Positions 24,605 to 32,152 of a stretch of DNA of 64,000 bases are shown piece after piece; within the stretch, counting starts at the first letter, position 1; each line of letters starts with the position of its first letter. Made by a program: the position numbers and the translations under genes. Below the pieces are notes generated by a model, which saw only the letters and a program-made list of their open reading frames with translations, was not told the DNA's origin and made no database searches. Source of the DNA: Saccharopolyspora hirsuta. GTDB taxonomy: Bacteria > Actinomycetota > Actinomycetes > Mycobacteriales > Pseudonocardiaceae. The DNA is taken from contig NZ_VWPH01000016.1 in NCBI RefSeq assembly GCF_008630535.1, forward strand, positions 141,769 through 205,768, given 5' to 3'.

Positions 24605-26340
24605 TTCTGTTCGTCCTTCCTGTCACCGGCGAGCACCTCGCCGATCCGGGTCAGGGCCAGCGCCAACGACGTCGCGCCGGGGTCCGGCGTGCCGACGCTG
24701 CGCTCCGCCAGCGGGCGGGCGCGGCCGGTGCGGGGGCGCAGGTCCGCGGTCTTCGCCGCCGCGTCCGTGGCGACCTCCGCTGCGCGCGCCCAGGCCTCTC
24801 GGCCGCTCGCGCCGCCGTCGACCTCGCTGCGCAGCGCCTCCACGAACGGCACCAGCGCATCGACCAGGGTCTTGTCGCCGAGCTCCGCGCGACCCAGGCG
24901 CTGCACCGCGGCCAGCGCCGCCGACGCTCCGGCCACCAGGTCGCCCGGCAGCGCCGCGCGGTGGTCGGGCAGCAGGTCACCGAAGGAGCGCAGCGCCGCA
25001 CCCCACAGGACACCCGAGGTGCCACCGGCCTTGGCCGCCCACGCGTCACCCGCAGCGACCAGCACCGCGGCCGGGCCGACGCCCTGCTTGGCCGCTTCCT
25101 CCGCCGCTTCGATCGCCGCCGCGCTGCCGCGCGTCATGCCGCGGCCGTGATCGCCGTCGCCAGCGATCGCATCGAGACGCCCCAGCTCCTCTTCCTTGTC
25201 GTGCAGCAGGTCCGCGATCGCGCGCAGGCCCTGCACCACGGTCGCCGCCGTCGCCTGGCCCTCCGGCGGGGCCACCACGGCCACCTTCTCCGGCAGCTCC
25301 GGCAGCTCCTCGTCCTCCACCGCCGCATCCGCGGCCGCGAGTTCGACGTTGCCCTTGCGGTAGGCCGGGGTGTCCGCCGGGGCCTGCCACAGCCGCTCCA
25401 GCTCGTCGTCCAGCCAGGTCAGCGTCAGCGAGCAGCCCGCCATGTCGAGGCTGGTCACCAGCTCGCCCACCTCCGGTGCGACGACCTCCACCCCGGCCTC
25501 GGCCAGCAGGCGGGACACCGTGCCCCAGACCACGAACAGCTCTTCGTACTTGGTGGCGCCCAGCCCGTTCAGGATCGCCGTCACGCGGCGGGAACCGGTC
25601 TCCGGCGCCTCCGCCAGCAGGCCGTCCACCAGGATCTTCGCCAGCTCCGACGCCGACGGCATCTCCCGCTCCGACACACCCGGCTCGCCGTGGATGCCCA
25701 GCCCCAGGCCCATCCGGCCCTCCGGCACCTCGAACAGCGGCTTGTCCTGGCCGGGCAGCGTGCAGCCGTCGAAGGCCACGCCCAGGCTGCGGGTGCGCGC
25801 GTTGGCGTGCTCGGCGACCCGCACCACCTCGTCGAAGTCGTAGCCCTCCTCGGCCGCCGCCGAGGCGATCTTGAAGACCACGAAGTCGCCCACCACGCCG
25901 CGGCGCTTGTTCTGCTCCGCCGCCGGGGCGCTGGCCACGTCGTCGGTGACCACCACGTTGTGCGCGCGGATCCCGTCGCGCTCCAGGCGCTCCACCGCCA
26001 GGCCGAAGTTCATGTTGTCCCCGGCGTAGTTGCCGAAGGAGAACACCACCCCGGCACCGCGGTCCACCGCGCGGCCCACCGAGTACGCGTCGTCGGCCGA
26101 CGGCGAGGTGAAGACGTTGCCGATCACCGAACCGTCGGCGAAGCCCGGACCGACCACCCCGCAGAACGCCGGGTAGTGCCCGGACCCACCACCGGTGACC
26201 ACCGCGACCTTGCCCTGCCGGGGCCGCTTGGCCCGCACCACACCGCCCGGCACCTGCCGGACGTAGGAGGGGTGCGCGGCCACGAAGCCGGTCACCATGT
26301 CCTCGGTGAACGTCGCCGGGTCGTCGTACAAGCGCGTCAT
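24601..26340 (-). CDS. DhaK-DhaL fusion kinase (dihydroxyacetone/erythrulose kinase family)
   Basis: The protein has 579 residues. The ATG at 26340 was preferred over one 15 bases upstream because GAGGAG is correctly spaced. The DhaK half carries GGGSGHYPAF (50-59) and the His217 in GIHGEPG that binds the substrate carbonyl covalently. The ATP-binding DhaL half has the metal-binding aspartates in LDAIAGDGDHG (390, 395, 397). Classical dihydroxyacetone kinases read GSGHEPA at the first motif. The HYPAF version and the paired isomerase suggest a C4 ketose substrate such as D- or L-erythrulose. The enzyme uses ATP directly and needs no PTS partner, because K and L domains are fused. Confidence 0.87.
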   Translation of the reverse strand: MTRLYDDPATFTEDMVTGFVAAHPSYVRQVPGGVVRAKRPRQGKVAVVTGGGSGHYPAFCGVVGPGFADGSVIGNVFTSPSADDAYSVGRAVDRGAGVVFSFGNYAGDNMNFGLAVERLERDGIRAHNVVVTDDVASAPAAEQNKRRGVVGDFVVFKIASAAAEEGYDFDEVVRVAEHANARTRSLGVAFDGCTLPGQDKPLFEVPEGRMGLGLGIHGEPGVSEREMPSASELAKILVDGLLAEAPETGSRRVTAILNGLGATKYEELFVVWGTVSRLLAEAGVEVVAPEVGELVTSLDMAGCSLTLTWLDDELERLWQAPADTPAYRKGNVELAAADAAVEDEELPELPEKVAVVAPPEGQATAATVVQGLRAIADLLHDKEEELGRLDAIAGDGDHGRGMTRGSAAAIEAAEEAAKQGVGPAAVLVAAGDAWAAKAGGTSGVLWGAALRSFGDLLPDHRAALPGDLVAGASAALAAVQRLGRAELGDKTLVDALVPFVEALRSEVDGGASGREAWARAAEVATDAAAKTADLRPRTGRARPLAERSVGTPDPGATSLALALTRIGEVLAGDRKDEQK

Positions 26341-26362
26341 CGCACTTCTCCTCAAGCAGCAG

Positions 26363-27826
26363 TCAGGAGCTCGCGCCCCAGTGCGGGCGGGCGCGGTCGA
26401 TCGAAACCAGGTACTCGCGGTAGCCGCGTTCGTAGAACTCCACCGCGTTCGGGTGCGGCTGCACGGTACGCCGCGCCGCGGCCCACAGCTCGCGGTCCAC
26501 CGGCTCGCCCAGCGAGTCCCACGCGGTCATGGCCGCGCCGCGCGCGCCCACGCCCTCCTCGTAAGGCACGTGCAGCGGCCGACCGAGCACGTCGGCGAAG
26601 ATCTGGCTCCACGCCGCCGAGCGCGCCCCGCCGCCGCAGGCCGAGACCTCGCCGGTCAGCCCGGCGGACTCCAGGTTGTGCCGGGCCGCGTAGGCCACCG
26701 CCTCGCACATCGCCCGCACCAGGTCCGCCTGCGAGGTGTCCAGCGACAGCCCGGTGAACTGGCCGCGCGCGTGCGGCGCCACGAACGGCGCCCGCTCCCC
26801 CGAGGTGGACAGGAACGACAGCGCCGAGACGCCACCGGCACCGGGCTTGCTGCTGGCCAGCAGCGTCTCCAGCTGGTCCACCCCGGCACCGACCATGGCC
26901 AGCACCCAGTCCAGGTTCGCGGTGCCGACCATCGCCGGCATCACCCGCAGGTAGCGCTCCGGCAGCGGGGTGGCCAGCCACATGCCCGCGACCTCGCCCC
27001 GCGGGTCCACCGCGAACTCGTCGCGCAGCACCTGGCAGCCCAGGGTCGTGCCGATGACCAGGCTGCCGTCGCCGACGTTGCTGACGCCGGAGCCGAAGGC
27101 GCAGGCGGGCAGGTCGAACGGGCCGGCCGACACCGGCAGCCCGGCGGGCAGCCCGAGCTCCTTCGCCGCCTTGCCGTCCAGCGCGAACAGCTTGTTCGGC
27201 GGGGCGGGTTCGGCCAGCAGCCTGCGGTGCTCGGCGATCCCGCACGCCTCCAGCGCCTCCACCGAGTAGCTGCGCGTGGTCACGTCCAGGAACGGCAGCG
27301 AGGCGTCGGAGGCGTCCACTGTGATCTCACCGGTGAAGCGCTGCACGATCGCGTCCACGCAGTAGCCGGCGACCGCGGCCCGCTCCAGCCGCTCCGGGGA
27401 GTGCTCGGCGAGGTGTGCCAGCAGCGGACCCGCCGACCCCGGGAACATGCCCGACCCGGTCAGCCCGAAGACCTTGCGCTGCACACCGGACTCGCCCCAG
27501 CTGTCCAGGACGTCGGCGGCCCGGGCGTCCAGCCAGGAGATGGCCGGGCCGACCTGCTGGCCCTGGTGGTCGCGCAACCACAGGCCGTCGCCCTGGCCGG
27601 TGATGGCCAGGGCCTCGACCGGTTCGCCGGTGCTCTCGGCCACCGCGGCGACCTCCCGCACCACGCGGACCACCGAGCTGATGACCTCGTCGAGGTCCTG
27701 CTCCACCCGGCCGCCGGGCAGCCGGTTGAGGGTGCTGCGCATGCTGTGCGTGACCAGGGCGGTTCCGTCGCGGTTGAGCAGCGACGCCTTGGTCACCGAC
27801 GTTCCGACGTCAACCCCGATGATCAT
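26363..27826 (-). CDS. FGGY-family carbohydrate kinase
   Basis: The protein has 487 residues with both FGGY halves. The N-terminal ATPase-fold motif is GVDVGTSVTKASL. The catalytic-base Asp lies in SAGPFDLPACAFGSG, and the C-terminal signature is SACGGGARSAAWSQIFADVL. The family includes xylulo-, ribulo-, glycerol, erythritol and autoinducer-2 kinases, and the sequence does not single out one substrate. The ATG overlaps the dehydrogenase stop (27823-27826), so the two are co-translated. The polyol-permease-type transporter in the same regulon favours a polyol or a ketose derived from it. Confidence 0.85.
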   Translation of the reverse strand: MIIGVDVGTSVTKASLLNRDGTALVTHSMRSTLNRLPGGRVEQDLDEVISSVVRVVREVAAVAESTGEPVEALAITGQGDGLWLRDHQGQQVGPAISWLDARAADVLDSWGESGVQRKVFGLTGSGMFPGSAGPLLAHLAEHSPERLERAAVAGYCVDAIVQRFTGEITVDASDASLPFLDVTTRSYSVEALEACGIAEHRRLLAEPAPPNKLFALDGKAAKELGLPAGLPVSAGPFDLPACAFGSGVSNVGDGSLVIGTTLGCQVLRDEFAVDPRGEVAGMWLATPLPERYLRVMPAMVGTANLDWVLAMVGAGVDQLETLLASSKPGAGGVSALSFLSTSGERAPFVAPHARGQFTGLSLDTSQADLVRAMCEAVAYAARHNLESAGLTGEVSACGGGARSAAWSQIFADVLGRPLHVPYEEGVGARGAAMTAWDSLGEPVDRELWAAARRTVQPHPNAVEFYERGYREYLVSIDRARPHWGASS

Positions 27827-28881
27827 GGCTGCAGGCCCTCGAACTTGGCCAGCACGTCCGGGTTGGCCACGAAGCGCGGGCGCTTGCCGTCGAGGAACAG
27901 CGCCACCTCACCGGCCACGATCTGCGCGGCGCGGTGCGCGGTCTGGCGCGTGGCACCGGCCAGGTGCGGGGTGGTGATGACGTTCGGCGCGTCGAACAGC
28001 GGCCAGTCGCGCGGCGGCGGCTCGATGTCGTAGACGTCCACCGCCAGCGCGCCGAGGCGGCCGGACTTCAGCATCTCCGGCAGGGGCGCGTAGTCCAGCA
28101 GGCCGCCGCGCGCGGAGTTGATCAGCACCGCGCCTTCCGGCAGCAGCTTGAGGTTGTCGGCGTTGAGCAGGTTCTTGGTCTCCGGCGTCAGCCGCGCGTG
28201 CAGGCTGACCACCGAGCTGCGCCGCAGCAGGTCGTCCAGGTCGACCAGCTCGACGCCGTCGCGCGCGGCGTCCTCGGCCTTGACGAACGGGTCGGAGACC
28301 AGCACGTGCGAGCCGAAGGCCTTGAGCACGCGGGCCACGATCTTGCCGATCGCGCCGTAGCCGACGAGACCGACGGTGGCGCCCTCGAGCTCGATCCCGG
28401 CGTTCTCGTAGGCGTAGTAGTCACCGCGCCAGTTGCCCGACTTCAGCTCGGCGTCGGAGCCGGGGATGCGGCGCAGCGCCGCCAGGGTCAGCCCGACGGC
28501 GAACTCGGCGGCAGCGGCGGCGTTGCGGCCCGGCGCGTAGCTGACGATCACGCCGTTGTCGGTGGCGGCCTGCAGGTCGACGTTCACCGGCCCGCCGCGG
28601 CAGACGCCGACGAACTTCAGGTTCGGGGTGGCGGCCAGCACGTCGGCGGTGAACGGCGCCATCTGGGTGGCCACGATCTCGGCGTCGCCCAGCGCGTCGA
28701 GCAGCTGCTGCTCGGTGCCGCTGGCCTCGTGCACGTTGCCGACCGGCCCGAACGGCTCCACCGGCCACGGCAGCTTCAGGGTGCTGAACTGCAGGTCGTG
28801 CGCACCCGCGCTGCTGCGCAGCGCGTCGACGAACACTTCGGGGGCGACGAAGTGGTCACCTGCGGCCAGGACGCTGGTCAT
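27823..28881 (-). CDS. D-isomer-specific 2-hydroxyacid dehydrogenase
   Basis: The protein has 352 residues. The NAD-binding Rossmann motif is GLVGYGAIGKIVARVL. The catalytic triad is complete: Arg in NSARGGLLD, Glu in VYDIEPPP and His in TTPHLAGAT. The family oxidises or reduces 2-hydroxy acids, for example 3-phosphoglycerate or 4-phosphoerythronate. In this operon it could act on a phosphorylated sugar acid made downstream of the FGGY kinase. The substrate is not known. Between this gene and the upstream phosphatase lies a hairpin (28918-28947) that may tune expression. Confidence 0.85.
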   Translation of the reverse strand: MTSVLAAGDHFVAPEVFVDALRSSAGAHDLQFSTLKLPWPVEPFGPVGNVHEASGTEQQLLDALGDAEIVATQMAPFTADVLAATPNLKFVGVCRGGPVNVDLQAATDNGVIVSYAPGRNAAAAAEFAVGLTLAALRRIPGSDAELKSGNWRGDYYAYENAGIELEGATVGLVGYGAIGKIVARVLKAFGSHVLVSDPFVKAEDAARDGVELVDLDDLLRRSSVVSLHARLTPETKNLLNADNLKLLPEGAVLINSARGGLLDYAPLPEMLKSGRLGALAVDVYDIEPPPRDWPLFDAPNVITTPHLAGATRQTAHRAAQIVAGEVALFLDGKRPRFVANPDVLAKFEGLQP

Positions 28882-28917
28882 GAGGACTCCTTTGTCACGG
28901 GGCTGGCTTGCGGCGCC

Positions 28918-28947
28918 ACCCCGATTCTGCGTGCTCAGAACCGGGGT
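28918..28947 (-). terminator. Intercistronic hairpin (attenuator candidate)
   Basis: ACCCCGATTCTG (28918-28929) pairs with CAGAACCGGGGT (28936-28947), 12 bp with one wobble in the minus-strand RNA and a six-base loop. It sits between the phosphatase stop and the dehydrogenase start within a same-strand gene series. No T-tract is visible, so partial termination or RNA-end protection is as likely as full termination. Confidence 0.45.
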
Positions 28948-28972
28948 CGGCCCGCCTGGGGGAACGTGGTCG

Positions 28973-29671
28973 TCAGCTGCCGACCGGCTCGGGCAGCGAG
29001 CTCACCAGGCGCTGCCGCACGTCGTCGAGGTCCGAGGCGATGTAGCTGGCACCGGCCAGCGCGTCCTCGGCCGGGGGGTAGTCGGAGTTGGGGATGGCCA
29101 CCACGGTCATCCCGGCGGCGGCCGCGGCGCGCAGCCCGTTGCTGGAGTCCTCGACCGCCAGGCACTGCTTCGGGTCCTGGCCGAGCTTCTCGGCGGCGGC
29201 GAGGTAGACGTCCGGGCTGGGCTTGCCCTTGGGCACCTCGGCGCTGGAAACGGTGGCGCTGAAGTGCTTGATCAGGCCGTGCCGGTCCAGCACGGCGTCG
29301 ATCAGGCGGCGCGGCGCGGAGGAGGCGAGCGCGATCGGGGCGCGGGCGGCGGCCTCGGTGACCATCCGGGCCGAGCCGGGCAGCAGCTCGATCTCACCGC
29401 CGTCGAGGGCGGCGATCATGTCGTCGACCACGATCTTCTCGGTGGCCTCGGCGGATTCGGTCGCCTCGGCGAACTCGGCGAGGAAGGCCGACCACTCGGG
29501 AGCGCTCATGCCCTGGACCTGCCGGGTCTGCTCGACGGTCCAGGTCTTGCCGCGGGCGGCGGCGAACTTGGCCCACATCCGCTCCCACAGGTGCTCGCTC
29601 TCGACCAGGACGCCGTCCATGTCGAACACGACCGCGCGGTGGGCGCCGTTCGGCTGCTCGGACAGGGTCAT
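28973..29671 (-). CDS. HAD family sugar-phosphatase-like hydrolase
   Basis: The protein has 232 residues. The start ATG at 29671 is preferred to 29689 because GGGAGG lies between them at the right distance. Motif I is FDMDGVLVESE (nucleophile and acid Asp). Then come SSAPRRLIDAV (motif II Ser), KGKPSPDVYL (motif III Lys) and AVEDSSNGLRAA (motif IV), with a helical cap after motif I. This is the beta-phosphoglucomutase/sugar-phosphatase subgroup. It is the first gene of the carbohydrate operon and has a promoter with the shared palindrome just upstream. It may remove dead-end sugar phosphates or act in the main pathway. Confidence 0.85.
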   Translation of the reverse strand: MTLSEQPNGAHRAVVFDMDGVLVESEHLWERMWAKFAAARGKTWTVEQTRQVQGMSAPEWSAFLAEFAEATESAEATEKIVVDDMIAALDGGEIELLPGSARMVTEAAARAPIALASSAPRRLIDAVLDRHGLIKHFSATVSSAEVPKGKPSPDVYLAAAEKLGQDPKQCLAVEDSSNGLRAAAAAGMTVVAIPNSDYPPAEDALAGASYIASDLDDVRQRLVSSLPEPVGS

Positions 29672-29704
29672 CTCATACCTCCCGCACACTCACTGACGGG
29701 TCTC

Positions 29705-29733
29705 AAATTAACATGATCAACGTTAATTGTCAC
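29705..29733 (-). promoter_or_regulatory. Promoter of the carbohydrate operon
   Basis: Read on the minus strand, GTGACA (29733-29728), a 17-base spacer and TAATTT (29710-29705) form a good promoter, with a transcript start expected about 27 bases before the phosphatase ATG. The spacer is occupied by the palindrome at 29707-29727. Confidence 0.5.
29707..29727. promoter_or_regulatory. Operator ATTAAC-N9-GTTAAT, copy 1
   Basis: The inverted repeat ATTAAC / GTTAAT has a nine-base spacer, and each arm extends by one further base (AATTAAC/GTTAATT). It lies between the divergent phosphatase and regulator genes, within the promoter elements. The same arms and spacing recur upstream of the transporter. 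Confidence 0.65.
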
Positions 29734-29795
29734 CCTTTGAATGATAGTTCAGTGTCACGTCCCTACCGGCCCGCTGCGCGCGGCAAGATGGCCGC

Positions 29796-30584
29796 ATGGC
29801 GTCCGCACCGAAGAAGCAGTCCCCCCGCCTCCTGCGCCAGCAGAAGATCATCGACCACGTGGTCGCGCAGGGCTTCGCCAGCGCCGCGGAGCTGTCCGAG
29901 CTGACCGGCGTCAGCCTGATGACGGTGCACCGCGACCTGGACGACCTGGTCACCCGGGGTCTGCTCCGCAAGTACCACGGCGGGGTCTCCGCCCAGCCGT
30001 CCACGGTGTTCGAGAGCAGCTCGGACTTCCGGCTGCACACCCACACCGCCGAGAAGGACGCGCTGGCCAGGGACGCGCTGCGGTTCATCACGCCCGGCAT
30101 GTCGGTGATGCTGGACGACTCCACCACCGCGCTCGCGCTCGCCCGGCTGCTGCCGGACGTCGGCCCGCTCACCGTGGTCAGCAACTACCGGCAGGTGCAG
30201 GAGACGCTGCGCGACGTGCCCGACATCCGGCTGATCGGCCTGGGCGGCGAGTACTCCCGCACCCACGACTCCTACCTGGGCCTGCCCTGCCAGGAGATGA
30301 TCAGCGCGTTCTCGGTGGACATCGTGTTCCTGTCCACCTCGGCGATGAACGCGCGCCTGACCTACCACCAGGAGCAGGAGATCGTGCTGGTCAAGCGGGC
30401 GATGCTGGCCAGCGCGACGACCAAGGTGCTGATGATGGACGCCAGCAAGGTGGCCCGCTCCGCGCTGCACCAGTTCGCCCCGGTGAGCGCCTTCGACCAC
30501 GTCCTGCTGGCCGGCGAGCTGGACCCCGCCCTGGTGGAGGAGATGCGCGAGCAGACCGACGTCCGCCTCGCGCCCCTGGAGTGA
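29796..30584 (+). CDS. DeoR/GlpR-type transcriptional regulator
   Basis: The protein has 262 residues. The N-terminal winged helix (SAAELSELTGVSLMTVHRDL, then VTRGLLRKYHGG) is DeoR-type. The C-terminal DeoRC sensor fold has the usual phosphosugar-binding landmarks (LDDSTTALALARLL, TVVSNYRQV, DIVFLSTSAMN, DASKVARSA). Members usually repress sugar catabolic genes and release DNA on binding a phosphorylated intermediate. It lies between the divergent operon and the transporter, and both flanks carry the same palindrome, so it very likely controls both and itself. Confidence 0.9.
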   Translation: MASAPKKQSPRLLRQQKIIDHVVAQGFASAAELSELTGVSLMTVHRDLDDLVTRGLLRKYHGGVSAQPSTVFESSSDFRLHTHTAEKDALARDALRFITPGMSVMLDDSTTALALARLLPDVGPLTVVSNYRQVQETLRDVPDIRLIGLGGEYSRTHDSYLGLPCQEMISAFSVDIVFLSTSAMNARLTYHQEQEIVLVKRAMLASATTKVLMMDASKVARSALHQFAPVSAFDHVLLAGELDPALVEEMREQTDVRLAPLE

Positions 30585-30645
30585 CCCCTGGTACCGGTGT
30601 GAACACGCGGTGTGCTCCGGCGGGCGGTGCGCCGAATTTCTCCAA

Positions 30646-30666
30646 ATTAACGTCTTGCGCGTTAAT
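30646..30666. promoter_or_regulatory. Operator ATTAAC-N9-GTTAAT, copy 2
   Basis: The arms and nine-base spacing are identical to the copy at 29707, with the inner arm base also paired here (ATTAACG/CGTTAAT). It overlaps a possible promoter TTGCGC (30655-30660), 18 bases, CATGAT (30679-30684) for the transporter gene. Confidence 0.65.
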
Positions 30667-30750
30667 ATGAACGAGGTGCATGATAGCCAGCACTCGTAGA
30701 CCGGCCCGCTGTGAGCGTGCGCCGAGAACTTCCAATCCTTGGAGACAGTG

Positions 30751-32106
30751 ATGTCCCAACAGACCACGGCGGAGACCGAGGCGACTCGCCCGGCCAGCGG
30801 ACTCGACCGCATCGGCATCCCCAAGCCCCTGTTCTGGGGCTTCGTCGCCGTGCTGATCTTCATGATCGGCGACGGCGTGGAGACCACCTTCCTCTCGGAC
30901 TACCTGCAGCAGCCCGAGGGCGGCGGCCTGCCCGGCTCGACCGCGGCGTTCGCCACGGTCACCATCTACGGCGTCGCGGCGATGATCGCTTCGTGGTTCT
31001 CCGGGACGCTGTCGTCGATCTGGGGCCCGCGCCGGGTGATGTGGCTCGGCGGCGCCTGGTGGATCGTGTTCGAGCTGCTGTTCCTGTTCGTGGCGCTGCC
31101 CTCGCACAACGCGACGCTGATCGTGGCCACCTACGGCATCCGCGGCTTCGCCTACCCGCTGTTCGCCTTCGCGTTCCTGGTGTGGGTGCAGATCGCCAGC
31201 CCGGTCAAGATGCGCGGTTCGGTGGCAGGCTGGTTCTGGTTCGCCTTCACCGGCGGCCTGCCGACCCTGGGCGCGGCGCTGGCCGCGGTCGCGATGGGCG
31301 GCTTCGGCCTGAGCCAGCACGGCACCCTGGTGCTGTCGCTGATCGTGGTCACCGTCGGTGTGCTCATCGGCAGCTTCGCGGTCCGCGAGAAGCACGGCCT
31401 GCAGCCGATCGCCGACGAGACCGTCGAGAACCCGCGCAGCCTCAAGCGGCTGACCGAAGGCGTGGACATCCTGTGGCGCGACCGCCGCACCCTGGCCGGT
31501 GGCCTGATCCGGATCGTCAACACCGCGCCGCAGTACGGCTTCTTCGCGATGTTCCCGTTCGTGCTGGGCCCGGCCACGCCGGGCGGCGGCTTCCTGACCG
31601 CCTCGCAGGTGGCGACCCTGGCGTCGATCAGCTACGGCGCGAACATCGCCGCGAACCTGTTCTTCGGCGTCTTCGCCGACCGCTTCGGCTGGCGGCGCAC
31701 CATCACCTGGTTCGGCTGCGTGGGCTGCGCCATCGCGACCCCGGTCTGGTACTTCACCGCGGTGACCACGCAGAGCTTCGCGGTGACCGCCACCTTCGGC
31801 GTCGTCTACGGCATCCTGCTGGCCGGGTTCGTCCCGCTGTCGGCGCTGATGCCGTCGATGGTCTCGCCCAAGGACAAGGGTGCCGCCCTGGCCATCCTGA
31901 ACTTCGGCGCCGGTGGTGCCGCGTTCGTCGGCCCGGTCGTGGTCACCGTGCTGTTCCCGCTGGTCGGCGGTGGCGGTGTGGCGATCGCGTTCAGCGTCCT
32001 CTACATCCTGGTGGCGATCCTGAGCCTGAAGGTCAAGGACCCGTCCGACCCGGGCGAGGCGCGCAAGCTGGCCGCGGCGGCGGGTGCCGTGCGGACCGCA
32101 GCCTGA
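30751..32106 (+). CDS. MFS transporter, polyol-permease-like (RbtT/DalT/CsbX type)
   Basis: The protein has 451 residues with about 12 membrane helices and the central cytoplasmic loop around REKHGLQPIADETVENP. The sequence style (PKPLFWGFVAVLIFMIGDGVE, WFSGTLSSIWGPRRVMWLGG, FVPLSALMPSM) fits the ribitol/arabinitol permease group of the major facilitator superfamily. I chose ATG 30751 because GGAGA precedes it. The upstream palindrome ties it to the divergent catabolic operon. The likely substrate is a C4-C5 polyol or related sugar, taken up by proton symport. The substrate itself is not determined. Confidence 0.87.
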   Translation: MSQQTTAETEATRPASGLDRIGIPKPLFWGFVAVLIFMIGDGVETTFLSDYLQQPEGGGLPGSTAAFATVTIYGVAAMIASWFSGTLSSIWGPRRVMWLGGAWWIVFELLFLFVALPSHNATLIVATYGIRGFAYPLFAFAFLVWVQIASPVKMRGSVAGWFWFAFTGGLPTLGAALAAVAMGGFGLSQHGTLVLSLIVVTVGVLIGSFAVREKHGLQPIADETVENPRSLKRLTEGVDILWRDRRTLAGGLIRIVNTAPQYGFFAMFPFVLGPATPGGGFLTASQVATLASISYGANIAANLFFGVFADRFGWRRTITWFGCVGCAIATPVWYFTAVTTQSFAVTATFGVVYGILLAGFVPLSALMPSMVSPKDKGAALAILNFGAGGAAFVGPVVVTVLFPLVGGGGVAIAFSVLYILVAILSLKVKDPSDPGEARKLAAAAGAVRTAA

Positions 32107-32120
32107 GCGCACTGATCGTG

Positions 32121-32152
32121 GAGCCCGCGTCCCCGTCCGGGGGCGCGGGCTC
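32121..32152. terminator. Bidirectional terminator between the transporter and deacetylase genes
   Basis: GAGCCCGCG (32121-32129) and CGCGGGCTC (32144-32152) form a perfect 9-bp stem with a GC-rich loop. It lies 15 bases after the transporter stop. On the minus strand it begins exactly where the deacetylase coding sequence should end. Confidence 0.65.

Noticed and set aside
30391..32151. Antisense extension of the PIG-L protein as a real domain
   Set aside because: Past the terminator it has shadow-frame composition and opposes confident MFS and DeoR genes. Kept only as an observation about the missing stop.
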